Below the pieces are notes generated by a model that saw only the letters and a list, made by a program, of their open reading frames with translations, was not told where the DNA came from and searched no databases. Position numbers and translations under genes: made by a program. Positions 44,547 through 52,803 of a stretch of 64,000 nt of DNA are shown one piece after another; the stretch's first letter is position 1; every line of letters starts with the position of its first letter. Source of the DNA: Flavobacterium zhairuonense (GTDB taxonomy: Bacteria; Bacteroidota; Bacteroidia; Flavobacteriales; Flavobacteriaceae); assembly GCF_004352915.1 (NCBI RefSeq), contig NZ_SJSY01000075.1:1-64000 (forward strand). The letters are read 5' to 3'.

Positions 44547-45734
44547 TTATTTAATTAGTATTTGATTGTCTTTGATAGTATAATTAATGCCATGAATATC
44601 ATTAAAATAGCTCATAACATTTTCAATAGATTCTTCCTTAAAGCTGGCATTGAATTTTTCGTTTGCTAGTTTTTCGTTTTTGTTTACAATTGTAACATTA
44701 TAGCGTCTTTCCAGTTTTGTAATGATGTTTTTGAACGACATATTTCTAAATGTCAAACCGCCATTTATCCACGAGGTGTAAATGTCTGTGAGAACAGGTT
44801 TGGTCGAAATTTTAGCATTTTCTCTATTGAAACTTCCTTTAAATCCGGGTTTCAAAATGGTGTTTTTTGATGCATCAAATTCTTGGTTTGATTGATACAT
44901 TCCTACTGAACCTTCAACTAAAACAACATCAGTCAAATCATCTTCTGGATAATTAGAAACGTTGAAATGCGTTCCTAAAACACGAACATTCAGGTTGTCA
45001 GCATTTACGATAAACGGATGTTTTTTGTCTTTGGCAACATCAAAAAATGCTTCTCCGTCAAGAAATACTTGTCTGTTTTCACCAGCAATAAATTTTATAG
45101 GATATTTTAAAGTTGTTCCCGAATTCAGATGAACAAATGTTCCATCAGAAAGTTGAAGACGGAATTTTTTTCCGTAAGGAATTTTGATCGTGTTATAAAC
45201 TAATTTTTCAGGATCTGAACTGTTTTCATAAACCAGTTTATCTCCCGTTTGATTCCCAACAATATTGCCTTTAGCATCTTTTACAATCGATGAATTTTTT
45301 TCAGAAATTACTTGAATATCACCATTTTCTAATTGAAGGACAATATCAGTACTCTTGAAATCGAATTCTTTTTCAGCTGGTTTAGTTGCAAGATTTTGTT
45401 TGTAGAAAAAACCAATTCCCAATAAAACAACAACAGATGCAGCAATCGAAATGTATTTTCTGTAATTCGGTTTTCTTACCGGCATTTCAATTACAGTTTC
45501 CTCTTTTTCTTCTTCTTTGGAAGCAGATAAAATATTCATAAAAATATCGTCGGCAGTTTGCTTGTCCATTTTTGGCATTTCATCCAAAAGGTTTTGAACA
45601 TCTTCTACCGTAGGAAAATCATCGGTAAGCTGATTTTTTTTATAATAAGCAATTACCTCGTTTGTTTCTTCGAGTGTACACTGGTTCAAAACAAACTTTT
45701 GTAAAAGGCCTTTTATTTCAGAATTTGAATTCAT
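44547..45734 (-). CDS. FecR-type anti-sigma factor
   Basis: 395 aa. Cytoplasmic N-terminus of about 90 residues (FVLNQCTLEETNEVIAYYKK; DDIFMNILSAS), a single membrane helix (YISIAASVVVLLGIGFFYKQ, near 92-111) and a periplasmic FecR domain (LVYNTIKIPYGKKFRLQLSD; LNSGTTLKYPIKFIAGENRQ; GEAFFDVAKDKKHPFIVNAD) with a C-terminal STN-like fold (ITKLERRYNVTIVNKNEKLA). It should hold or activate the ECF sigma encoded directly upstream in response to the STN domain of SusC. 132 nt separate it from susC; a sigma-dependent promoter probably lies there. Confidence 0.93.
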   Translation of the reverse strand: MNSNSEIKGLLQKFVLNQCTLEETNEVIAYYKKNQLTDDFPTVEDVQNLLDEMPKMDKQTADDIFMNILSASKEEEKEETVIEMPVRKPNYRKYISIAASVVVLLGIGFFYKQNLATKPAEKEFDFKSTDIVLQLENGDIQVISEKNSSIVKDAKGNIVGNQTGDKLVYENSSDPEKLVYNTIKIPYGKKFRLQLSDGTFVHLNSGTTLKYPIKFIAGENRQVFLDGEAFFDVAKDKKHPFIVNADNLNVRVLGTHFNVSNYPEDDLTDVVLVEGSVGMYQSNQEFDASKNTILKPGFKGSFNRENAKISTKPVLTDIYTSWINGGLTFRNMSFKNIITKLERRYNVTIVNKNEKLANEKFNASFKEESIENVMSYFNDIHGINYTIKDNQILIK

Positions 45735-45920
45735 TACGAATTGTTTTAGGTCGGGATTTTATATAATACAGTCGAAATGAAGTTGAGTACTACTCAAACG
45801 TTATAAATTTTTCAATTTTAACATTTTTATGAAATATAAAAACGCGGGAAGTATTGATTTTGTTGAGGTTTTGTGTGAAAAATATTTTTAAAAAATTTAA
45901 TCTTTCTATTAAGCAACCGA

Positions 45921-46027
45921 TTTGTCATTTCGACCGAAGGGAGAAATCACATTAGAAAACCACAAAGAAAATCGCCAATCTTTGTCGAGTTACATGTGTG
46001 ATTTCTCCCTTCGGTCGAAATGACAAA
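45921..46027. repeat. REP-like palindromic element, 31-bp perfect arms
   Basis: Arm TTTGTCATTTCGACCGAAGG... (45921-45951) is the exact reverse complement of 45997-46027. The 45-nt centre carries a second small hairpin CAAAGA/TCTTTG. GC content is higher than the surroundings. No transposase nearby. It resembles dispersed palindromic repeats of Flavobacterium genomes; mobilisation by a RAYT-type enzyme is possible but not shown. Confidence 0.85.
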
Positions 46028-46063
46028 CATGACGGGAAACTGTATGAATTGCAAAAAAAAAAT

Positions 46064-46083
46064 CACCCGAGAAAGGTGATTTT
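46064..46083 (-). terminator. Terminator after the sigma factor gene
   Basis: Stem AATCACC...GGTGATT with 5-nt loop near 46064-46083, followed on the minus strand by T-rich sequence; 22 nt beyond the stop at 46105. Confidence 0.65.
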
Positions 46084-46104
46084 AATGGTTTGTGGTTTTT
46101 TGGT

Positions 46105-46668
46105 TTAGATAATTTCATCATGAACTTGAAAAAAGACTCGCATGGATTCCAGTGCTTTGCTCATTTGGTTCTTGACAGTACTTATAGAGATGCCGAGTTC
46201 TTGACTTATTTCTTCGTAACTCATGCCTTTCTTTCGGGACATTTTAAAAATTTGCTTTCGCTTGGGGGGCAATTGTTTTATGGCTTGTTTGCGAAGTTTT
46301 TTGCAATCTTCTTCGCGAATCGAATAATCGCCGTATTCATGAGACTTTTGGCTTTCATAAAAAACGGCTTCTTTTAAAACCTGATCATTTGCAGCTTTAT
46401 TCAAAGTATTAAAAGCTTGATTTCTCGCAATGGTAAAAATGTAAGCTTTAAATGACTGCTCCAGATTCAAGTTTTCACGATGCTGCCATACCTTCATAAA
46501 AACATCCTGAACATTTTCTTCGGCAGCTTCTTTTGATTTTAAGAGACTAATGCTGTAACCATAGATGTCTTGGTAATACAAATCAAAAAGGGAACGAAAT
46601 GCTTTTTCGCTGCCATTTTTTAGTTCGCTTACCAATAATTTGTCGCTATGATCTTTGGCTTCCAACAT
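46105..46668 (-). CDS. ECF RNA polymerase sigma-70 factor
   Basis: 187 aa. Region 2 (FRSLFDLYYQDIYGYSISLL; AEENVQDVFMKVWQHRENL) and region 4 (QLPPKRKQIFKMSRKKGMSY then EEISQELGISISTVKNQMSK) are intact, with no region 1 or 3. Typical length for a FecI-like sigma. Together with the FecR protein and STN-SusC it forms a trans-envelope signalling set that should switch on the downstream starch genes. A terminator separates it from fecR, so its own expression is probably independent. Confidence 0.93.
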   Translation of the reverse strand: MLEAKDHSDKLLVSELKNGSEKAFRSLFDLYYQDIYGYSISLLKSKEAAEENVQDVFMKVWQHRENLNLEQSFKAYIFTIARNQAFNTLNKAANDQVLKEAVFYESQKSHEYGDYSIREEDCKKLRKQAIKQLPPKRKQIFKMSRKKGMSYEEISQELGISISTVKNQMSKALESMRVFFQVHDEII

Positions 46669-47065
46669 TAAATTAATTAGTTTGTATTTAAATCTAATTA
46701 TATTACGATACTATCAAAATCGATACTCTAATGCGTTGAGTGGTTAGCAAATATATAAAAATATAATTCGCATAAAAAAGTCAAAAATCACACTTATTTG
46801 TAATTTTTTTAAAACAATATAGCTTGGATGGCAACAAACGCTGAGGTAATATGCTTTTTATCAAGTTGATAACTTTTTGGCTGAAAAATTAAAAATTAAC
46901 GATTCTGGATTTTTAATTTTGAGAATATTCTTATTGTTAGAAGTAGAAGTTGCAGATTCTTCATTTTTTTTAAATCAAAAAATCCTTTCATCTTTTTACA
47001 AAAAAGATAAAAGGATTATTGAAAATTGAATCTATATAATTGATCTAAAATTAAATTCTGCTTAA
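46669..47065. other. 397-nt gap between the sigma gene and the ACT-like gene
   Basis: AT-rich, no supported ORF. Holds the terminator at 46981-47017 and the sigma-gene promoter region (not resolved). Nothing else recognised. Confidence 0.65.
46981..47017 (-). terminator. Terminator of the ACT-like gene
   Basis: AATCCTTTCATCTTTTT (46981-46997) pairs with AAAAAGATAAAAGGATT (47001-47017) with one mismatch. A T-run follows on the minus strand. Confidence 0.75.
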
Positions 47066-47722
47066 TTAGTTTTTCAAATCTTTGATTACTTTGAAAGCAA
47101 CGTCAACTTGATCTTCACCAACTAATATTGTAAATTCATTTGAAGTTGAAATTACCTCGTTGATGATAATTCCTTCCCAAGCCAAACGTTGGAAAATGAA
47201 ATAATAAATACCAGGAACTACGATGTTTTCTTTTGGCAATTTTACTGTAATTGAAGCTAAATTGTCTAATTTTTGAATTAGTTTTTCTCTCATAAAGTGT
47301 TTCTCAACTAAATGATTCACACTGCTACTCACTACAATATTGGTTTCATTTACACCACGAGATGAGGTGTAGAAAATATCAGACAAAGCATTAATATCAG
47401 AAATTAAATCAGCTTGTTTGTTTAAAACAGTTTCTGAAGCTGCAAAAGTGTAATCTGTAAGCTCAGAACGAACTGTGATTTCGCCTATATTCTTGATTAC
47501 TTTATTGATTTTGTGGTTTAATTTAAAATCTAATTCCTCTGTCAATCTTTTAAGGGACATTACAACAGCACCTTGTTTTACCTCTTTGCCAAATTCACTT
47601 TCTAGCTCAGTCATTATGTTTCGAGAGAGAGAAGTTAAATTGATAATCCCGAGCGATAATGCATTCAATAAAAACGGCTTTGTTTTGATGTAATTTTCGA
47701 CGATGGAAGAAACGGTTTTCAT
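47066..47722 (-). CDS. ACT-like domain protein (aspartokinase-related C-terminus), unknown role
   Basis: 218 aa. The last 70 residues (LASITVKLPKENIVVPGIYY ... EGIIINEVISTSNEFTILVG) have an ACT fold pattern as in the regulatory part of aspartate kinases. No kinase catalytic domain is present. The N-terminal 140 residues look like a helix-rich DNA-binding-like or dimerising part (SSIVENYIKTKPFLLNALSL; GAVVMSLKRLTEELDFKLNH). It may sense an amino acid. Automated annotations as aspartate kinase would be wrong given the missing catalytic half. Monocistronic, with its own promoter and terminator. Confidence 0.75.
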   Translation of the reverse strand: MKTVSSIVENYIKTKPFLLNALSLGIINLTSLSRNIMTELESEFGKEVKQGAVVMSLKRLTEELDFKLNHKINKVIKNIGEITVRSELTDYTFAASETVLNKQADLISDINALSDIFYTSSRGVNETNIVVSSSVNHLVEKHFMREKLIQKLDNLASITVKLPKENIVVPGIYYFIFQRLAWEGIIINEVISTSNEFTILVGEDQVDVAFKVIKDLKN

Positions 47723-47789
47723 AATTTTTTTTCTTTTTTTTGGTAACTTAATTGTGTTGGTTTAGTTAATTTGATGTTATAAATCTCTG

Positions 47790-47820
47790 CAAATATAAAT
47801 AAAAAAACAAAATGTTACAA
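47790..47820 (-). promoter_or_regulatory. Promoter of the ACT-like gene
   Basis: On the minus strand TTG (47820-47818), 20-nt spacer, TATATTTG (47797-47790), matching the Bacteroidota TTG/TAnnTTTG arrangement. The start codon is 68 nt further. Confidence 0.55.
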
Positions 47821-47842
47821 TTATAACAAGAAAAAAAATATG

Positions 47843-48214
47843 TTAAAAATGATAAAAAGCGTCAGTAAGATGCTCAATTGCAAATGTTTCCTCGGATTTA
47901 TGGATGGCAATTATGTCAAAACGAACATTTAAATCATCATCAAAATCCATTTCCCTATCGTTTATGTAGGCATTTACTGCTTTTATGAGCAACTGAATTT
48001 TTTTTTGCTTGACAAAATCCTGCGGAGAACCAAAATCCAAACTCGATCTTGTTTTGACTTCAACAATCGCCAAAATGGAATCTTTTTGTGCAATAATATC
48101 AATCTCGGCTTTTTGAATAACAAAGTTTCTTTCTAAAATTTCGTAACCATTTTCTTCAAGATAGGAGACAGCCAAATCTTCTCCGAGTTTTCCTAGTTCA
48201 TTATGTTCTGCCAT
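47843..48214 (-). CDS. YraN/UPF0102 family protein (endonuclease-like fold)
   Basis: 123 aa. Conserved family pattern: GKLGEDLAVSYLEENGYEIL, then ERNF, then AEIDIIAQKDSILAIVEVKT followed by RSS. The E-x-D ... E-V-K arrangement is the PD-(D/E)xK-like restriction-endonuclease core. Proposed DNA-processing role is family knowledge; the exact cellular function is unsettled. Full length for the family. Confidence 0.92.
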   Translation of the reverse strand: MAEHNELGKLGEDLAVSYLEENGYEILERNFVIQKAEIDIIAQKDSILAIVEVKTRSSLDFGSPQDFVKQKKIQLLIKAVNAYINDREMDFDDDLNVRFDIIAIHKSEETFAIEHLTDAFYHF

Positions 48215-48265
48215 AGTTTTTGTTTTAAGTTTCAGGTTTCAAGTTCAAGTTTGAGGTTTTTTGCA

Positions 48266-48322
48266 CGCAAAGACGCGAAGTCGCAAAGTATATTTAAAAC
48301 TTTGCGACTTCGCGTCTTTGCG
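48266..48322. repeat. 24-bp perfect inverted repeat
   Basis: CGCAAAGACGCGAAGTCGCA... (48266-48289) is the exact reverse complement of 48299-48322, loop 9 nt. GC-richer than its surroundings. It lies between two minus-strand genes; it could act as a terminator of the S66 peptidase gene (T-rich on one side) but is longer than typical terminators and looks like a dispersed palindrome. Confidence 0.85.
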
Positions 48323-48368
48323 AGATTTTTATGTGGTATTTTTAGTTTCCCTTTTTAAAGAGTGAATG

Positions 48369-49373
48369 TTATTTTTGGAAAGTAAGCGTGCTTCCAGAAG
48401 CAGTTACATCAATTGTAACTGTATTTCCCATTATCAAAGCTCTGTTATCTCTAATGTGACCAGCTGGGAAATTGAAAATTACGGGAATATTATACTTTTT
48501 TGTTACATCGTCAATAATTTCAAGAGCATTTTTTCCCCACGGAACTTCATTGTCTTTCATTTTCGTCATTCCTCCAATAACAATTCCTTTTAGGTTTTCG
48601 ATACAACCATTACGTTTTAAATTCATCATCATTCGATCGATATGATAAAGGTATTCATCTAAATCCTCAATAAATAAGATTTTGTCTCTGCAGTCAATAG
48701 CTGAAGGAGAACCTAACAAACTATATAAAATGGAAAGATTTCCACCGACTAATTCGCCGGTTGCTTTACCAAAACGATTCATTGGAGATGGAGCAACGGT
48801 GTAAGATAATGATTCGCCAAATAAACTTGCTTTTAAAGAACTGATCGCCTCTGGAGTTGCGCGCGGGATTGTAATTGGCATTACACCATGAATTGATTTA
48901 TAGCCCATCGTGTTTAAATGATTATGCAAAACGGTAACATCACTAAAACCGATAATCCATTTTGGATGTTGCTTGAATTTGGTAAAATCCAATAAATCTA
49001 ACATTCTAACAGTTCCATATCCGCCTTTAACGCACCAAATTGCTTTAATATTAGGGTTGTCTAATTGCTTTTGAAAATCGGCAGCACGTTGTTCATCTGT
49101 TCCGGCCAATTGGTGATAATCAAGACCAATTGTGCTGCCGACAACAGCTTCTAATCCCCAGCTGTGCAGCAAGTCCATAGTTGGTTTTAAGTTATCGTCG
49201 ATATTTTTTCTGGCAGTTGCCAAAAGAGCTATTGTATCTCCTTTTTGTAAATAAGGCGGTGTTATCATGATTTGTTGAGATTGACATGTTAATGATTGCA
49301 AAGCAAAAATAAGAAATGCGATTTTACCCAAGGCAAAACTTTTCTTGATATGCTTAAAGCTGTTGATCGTCAT
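48369..49373 (-). CDS. S66 family LD-carboxypeptidase (LdcA/MccF-like)
   Basis: 334 aa. Nucleophile Ser144 in IGFSD, with Glu236 (FIEDLDE) and His306 (FPAGHIRDN) completing the Ser-Glu-His triad of S66 enzymes. The N-terminus has a hydrophobic segment ending LQSLTC (Cys30), so it may be a lipoprotein and act in the periplasm, unlike cytoplasmic E. coli LdcA. Expected reaction: removal of the terminal D-Ala from murein tetrapeptides during peptidoglycan recycling; MccF-like detoxification is the alternative. Next upstream is a serine hydrolase on the same strand. Confidence 0.92.
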   Translation of the reverse strand: MTINSFKHIKKSFALGKIAFLIFALQSLTCQSQQIMITPPYLQKGDTIALLATARKNIDDNLKPTMDLLHSWGLEAVVGSTIGLDYHQLAGTDEQRAADFQKQLDNPNIKAIWCVKGGYGTVRMLDLLDFTKFKQHPKWIIGFSDVTVLHNHLNTMGYKSIHGVMPITIPRATPEAISSLKASLFGESLSYTVAPSPMNRFGKATGELVGGNLSILYSLLGSPSAIDCRDKILFIEDLDEYLYHIDRMMMNLKRNGCIENLKGIVIGGMTKMKDNEVPWGKNALEIIDDVTKKYNIPVIFNFPAGHIRDNRALIMGNTVTIDVTASGSTLTFQK

Positions 49374-49422
49374 AATATCTTTTGCTTAAAAGTTCATTTT
49401 ATTTTTAAAATTAGGCTAAAAA

Positions 49423-50499
49423 TCAGCCTCCATATTGTTTTTGCAATTCTTCCAAAAGAAGCATTAATCCTTTGTCAGCTTCTTCAGACTGCACATTTGC
49501 AAAGATGATAAAAGCTTTATTAATTGCTTTACAAATATAAACTTTAGTTAAAAATGTTCCTGGATTTCCGTAATGAAACGAATATTTTAAACCTGAGTTT
49601 TCATTTATTTCAGAATACCATCCAAAAGAAACTTCGGGGAAACCATAATGCATCAAATTAAATTCCTGAGCCGATAATGTTTTCGATTTTCCAGCTAAAC
49701 CCTGAAGTTGCATTTGCGTAAATTTACAATAATCAGGCAAACTGCAATTTATATTTCCTGCAGATGAGAGCCAGTTTAATTTATAATTGAGGGCGGGCTT
49801 TTCGGGATTTAAATTTTCGTCATGTCCCCAAGGCTGATTTTCATCGATTAGATTAGGCGGTCCAAAATCGAAATCAATATTTAGATTCTTGCCTAATTCG
49901 GCTACTAATGTTTCATAGCTTTTTCCGGTCGCTTTTTCGAGCATTAAACCCGCAGCAACATAACTCGGATTGGACAAATATGCTTCCTGCTTTTCAGAAA
50001 CAACTTGTTTTTGGCTAAAAAACCAAGAAATAAATTCATATCGTTGTTGCTGTTTGTCTCCTTTAATTTCTTTTTGAGAAGGCGTTTCATTACCATATGA
50101 CCAAGTAGGAATTGGCGCTCTAAAAGTTAGGAAATCTTGCAGTGTTACCTTATAAAGAACGGGATTGCTGGTTGATTTTAATTCAGGATAAAGGTCAAAG
50201 AATTTAGTATCTAATTTTATTTTTCCCTCCTTTACTAAAGTCATAGCAATATAACTTGTAATGGTTTTTGTTAAAGATCCCAGTCGAAATTTATCATTCT
50301 TTTTTGCTTTGTAAGAAGAATTGATTCGTTGATATCCTAAAGTCTGGATTTCAAGTATAGAATCTGAAGAAACTACGGCATATGCTAATTCAGGAATTTT
50401 ATATTTAATTCTGATATTCTCTGCTAAAGAACTGTTTTTTTGTCCGTAAATAGTAGTAAAGATGCTGAGGAAAAGCAAAAAAACAAGATTTTTTTTCAT
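49423..50499 (-). CDS. Serine hydrolase of the beta-lactamase/class C family
   Basis: 358 aa with signal peptide MKKNLVFLLFLSIFTTIYGQ. The SxxK motif is S75-L-T-K78 in RLGSLTKTITS. The second motif region is NWLSSAGNINCSL and the third is a HYGNPG segment replacing KTG, as in many AmpC-like esterases and D-aminopeptidases. Substrate cannot be assigned; a peptidoglycan-related or ester substrate is possible, in line with the adjacent S66 peptidase. True resistance beta-lactamase activity is unlikely. Confidence 0.87.
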   Translation of the reverse strand: MKKNLVFLLFLSIFTTIYGQKNSSLAENIRIKYKIPELAYAVVSSDSILEIQTLGYQRINSSYKAKKNDKFRLGSLTKTITSYIAMTLVKEGKIKLDTKFFDLYPELKSTSNPVLYKVTLQDFLTFRAPIPTWSYGNETPSQKEIKGDKQQQRYEFISWFFSQKQVVSEKQEAYLSNPSYVAAGLMLEKATGKSYETLVAELGKNLNIDFDFGPPNLIDENQPWGHDENLNPEKPALNYKLNWLSSAGNINCSLPDYCKFTQMQLQGLAGKSKTLSAQEFNLMHYGFPEVSFGWYSEINENSGLKYSFHYGNPGTFLTKVYICKAINKAFIIFANVQSEEADKGLMLLLEELQKQYGG

Positions 50500-50550
50500 T
50501 TGGGAAAGTGTCGATTTTTATAGGCAAGTTACAAGAGATTTGCACAGAAA

Positions 50551-50558
50551 CAAAGATA
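50551..50558 (-). promoter_or_regulatory. -7 box of the serine hydrolase gene
   Basis: CAAAGATA on plus (TATCTTTG on minus), exact TAnnTTTG match, 52 nt from the start at 50499. Confidence 0.45.
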
Positions 50559-50640
50559 TAAATCAAAAATAAAACAAAGTAAATTTCTTACAAAAAAAAT
50601 AATTTCTTAAATTGTGGCTTTAAATGTTTAATTGAAATTT

Positions 50641-51735
50641 ATGCGCCAGTTTATCAAGTTTTATCTTTTATTCCTTTTTTCAATTTCCTCTTTATTTGCA
50701 CAATCAAAAAAGTACGCTATTCATACGGTTGCTTTTTACAATTTCGAAAATCTCTTTGATACGATTAATGATCCAAGTACAAATGATGACGAATGGACAC
50801 CAAAAGGAGCACAGCATTGGACAAAAGAAAAATACGAGCAAAAATTAAAAAACCTTTCACGAGTTATTTCAGAAATTGGAACTCCCGAAAATTCAAATGC
50901 TCCCACTTTGATTGGTTGTTCTGAAATTGAAAATAGAGGCGTACTGGAAGATTTGATAAAACAAGAAAAAATCGCAGGTTTCGATTACGGAATTATTCAT
51001 TTTGATTCGCCGGACCAACGCGGAATTGACGTTGCACTTTTGTATCAGAAAAAATATTTTAGGCCGACTTCTTTTTCGAATATTCCTTTAATAATTTATA
51101 AGAATAAAACTGTTGTTCAAGAAAATGGAAACGAAGATTTAGGAGATGTTGAAGTTAAAATTGATACTAAAAACCGAGTTTTCACAAGAGATCAGCTTTT
51201 GGTAACAGGGTTTCTTGATAATGAAGAAATTCATATTATTGTTAATCACTGGCCTTCAAGATCTGGAGGAGAAAAAGCAAGTAGTCCGTATCGTGAAGCA
51301 GCGGGGAAATTAAACAGAAGAATAATTGATTCGCTACAGCAAATAAACCCAGATGCGAAAGTTATAACTATGGGAGATTTAAACGACGGACCTTTCAATA
51401 AAAGTGTAAAAATGGCTTTAGGCGCGAAAGCAAAAAAAGTTGAAGTTCCAGAATTTGGTGTTTATAATCCGTTTGAGGAAATGGCCGAAAAAGGTATGGG
51501 GACTTTAGCATTTCGTGATTCCTGGGATATTTTTGACCAAATTATGATGACGAAATCTTTCATAAAACCTGATTTTTCAAGTTATGAATTTTGGAAAGCT
51601 GCTATTTTTAAAAAACCATATTTGATTCAGACTTCAGGAAAATACAAAGGATATCCGTTAAGAAATTCATTGACCGAAGCAGGTTTTAGCGATCATTTTC
51701 CGGTTTATATTTATTTGATACGTGAATTAAAATGA
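50641..51735 (+). CDS. Endonuclease/exonuclease/phosphatase family protein, secreted
   Basis: 364 aa from the ATG at 50641; the open frame reaches back to a TTG at 50632, which is less likely. Signal peptide MRQFIKFYLLFLFSISSLFAQ. EEP-fold motifs: FYNFENLF near the start, IGCSEIENRGVLEDL (metal-binding Glu), NHWPSRSGG, MGDLNDGPF and a final FSDHFPVY (catalytic His). The substrate could be nucleic acid or a phosphoester, and secretion suggests scavenging of phosphate or nucleotides. No T9SS tail. Confidence 0.9.
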   Translation: MRQFIKFYLLFLFSISSLFAQSKKYAIHTVAFYNFENLFDTINDPSTNDDEWTPKGAQHWTKEKYEQKLKNLSRVISEIGTPENSNAPTLIGCSEIENRGVLEDLIKQEKIAGFDYGIIHFDSPDQRGIDVALLYQKKYFRPTSFSNIPLIIYKNKTVVQENGNEDLGDVEVKIDTKNRVFTRDQLLVTGFLDNEEIHIIVNHWPSRSGGEKASSPYREAAGKLNRRIIDSLQQINPDAKVITMGDLNDGPFNKSVKMALGAKAKKVEVPEFGVYNPFEEMAEKGMGTLAFRDSWDIFDQIMMTKSFIKPDFSSYEFWKAAIFKKPYLIQTSGKYKGYPLRNSLTEAGFSDHFPVYIYLIRELK

Positions 51736-51822
51736 ATCGCAGTTTTTAGACTGAACACTTGAGACCGCGACTGTTTACTGAATACTTTTCACTACCTTAG
51801 CTTTTCATAAATTCAGAAAAAA

Positions 51823-52362
51823 ATGGCTATAGCAAAACCATTCAATCTAACGCAATGGATTGAAGATAACCGACACTTATTAAAACCGCCAGTTGGAAAT
51901 AAAAATCTTTATGTTGATTCTGGTGACTATATTGTAATGATTGTTGCCGGACCAAATGCGCGAAAAGATTATCATTATAACGAAACCGAAGAACTTTTTT
52001 ATCAATTAGAAGGAAGTATAAAAGTGGTAATCCAAGAAGATGGAGAGCGCAAAGAAATGGAATTAAATGCTGGAGACATGTATTTGCATCCTGCTAAAAT
52101 TCCTCATTCACCTGTTCGTTCTGAGGGTTCGATTGGATTGGTAATTGAGCGCAAACGCGCCGGAAAAGGTTATACCGACGGACTTTTGTGGCATTGCGAC
52201 AATTGCAATCATAAACTTTATGAAGTGTATTTTGAGCTTCACAATATCGAAAAAGACTTTCTGCCTCATTTCGAGCATTTTTACAATTCTGAAGAATTAA
52301 GAACGTGTAATAAATGCGGAACCATAATGGAAACTGATCCTAGATTTACGGCTAAGAAATAA
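51823..52362 (+). CDS. nbaC: 3-hydroxyanthranilate 3,4-dioxygenase
   Basis: 179 aa. Iron ligands His51, Glu57 and His95 sit at the same residue numbers as in the well-studied bacterial enzyme, and substrate-binding Arg47 and Arg99 are also present. The C-terminus has two Cys-x-x-Cys pairs (CDNC near 126-129 and CNKC near 160), the rubredoxin-like second metal site of bacterial HAAO. It opens the ring of 3-hydroxyanthranilate in the kynurenine pathway toward quinolinate. No other pathway gene is in the window, so it is isolated here. A long terminator follows. Confidence 0.95.
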   Translation: MAIAKPFNLTQWIEDNRHLLKPPVGNKNLYVDSGDYIVMIVAGPNARKDYHYNETEELFYQLEGSIKVVIQEDGERKEMELNAGDMYLHPAKIPHSPVRSEGSIGLVIERKRAGKGYTDGLLWHCDNCNHKLYEVYFELHNIEKDFLPHFEHFYNSEELRTCNKCGTIMETDPRFTAKK

Positions 52363-52419
52363 ATACACCAAAAAAACCGATAGATTTTAAAAACCTATCG
52401 TTTTTTTTTGGTGTATTTT
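52361..52419 (+). terminator. Terminator after the dioxygenase gene
   Basis: Long A/T-rich stem: ATACACCAAAAAAACCGATAG (from 52363) pairs with CTATCG...GGTGTAT (52395-52417), with a T9 run inside the right arm. Overlaps the stop codon. Confidence 0.85.
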
Positions 52420-52453
52420 GAGGCAAAAACATGTATTTATATAGTTTTTAATG

Positions 52454-52475
52454 TATATTTGTATCATATATGATA
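52454..52475 (+). promoter_or_regulatory. Promoter and operator palindrome of the antitoxin-like gene
   Basis: TATATTTG (52454-52461) is an exact -7 box. Directly after it lies the perfect 14-nt palindrome TATCATATATGATA (52462-52475). GTATCATA (52461-52468) also recurs inverted as TATGATAC across the start codon (52491-52498). The layout suggests autorepression by the HTH protein. Confidence 0.6.
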
Positions 52476-52491
52476 TAAAAAAATATTAATT

Positions 52492-52803
52492 ATGATACAG
52501 GAAATTATTGCTTATAAAAACATTGTTAATGATATTGAGGAATTAATGACTAAATCTCCTTTTAAAAAAAATTATATCATTGAACAAATTGGTATTCCGA
52601 GTCCGACATTTTATAGAAAATTAAAAACTCAGACTTTCACTCCTGATGAAATGCTTTCAATTGCAAAAATTCTTTCCCCAGAAGAGAATTATATGTTAGA
52701 ATTGAAGGCAGAGATTGAGCAAGGAAAACTAGATATAAAAAATGGAGATTATATAACACATGAAGAAATGTTAGCTAAACTAAAGAGAAGAAATCTTATA
52801 TAA
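52492..52803 (+). CDS. HTH antitoxin-like protein
   Basis: 103 aa. Central helix-turn-helix (YIIEQIGIPSPTFYRKLKTQ then TFTPDEMLSIAKIL) and a C-terminal tail NGDYITHEEMLAKLKRRNLI. The tail resembles the toxin-wrapping segment of Bacteroidota ParD-like antitoxins (G-x-[YF]-I-[ST]-H-E-E). The last 8 nt overlap the last 8 nt of the convergent ParE-like gene on the other strand, an unusual layout, as antitoxins normally share an operon with their toxin. Promoter and palindromic operator lie just upstream. Pairing with that toxin is inferred from adjacency and motif. Confidence 0.78.
   Translation: MIQEIIAYKNIVNDIEELMTKSPFKKNYIIEQIGIPSPTFYRKLKTQTFTPDEMLSIAKILSPEENYMLELKAEIEQGKLDIKNGDYITHEEMLAKLKRRNLI

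Larger units (their letters stand above)
45735..46104. other. 370-nt gap between fecR and the sigma gene
   Basis: No ORF supported. It contains a 31-bp inverted repeat (45921-46027) and the sigma-gene terminator (46064-46083). The stretch 45735-45900 is AT-rich and shows nothing else. Confidence 0.7.

Noticed and set aside
45921..46027. Insertion sequence remnant
   Set aside because: No transposase fragment and no target-site duplication could be recognised; treated as a REP-like palindrome.
49423..50499. Beta-lactamase resistance gene
   Set aside because: SxxK is present but the KTG box is replaced by a HxG-type segment, and the context is peptidoglycan or esterase-like.
50632..50640. Three-residue longer N-terminus for the EEP protein
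   Set aside because: Begins at TTG; the ATG at 50641 gives a clean signal peptide.
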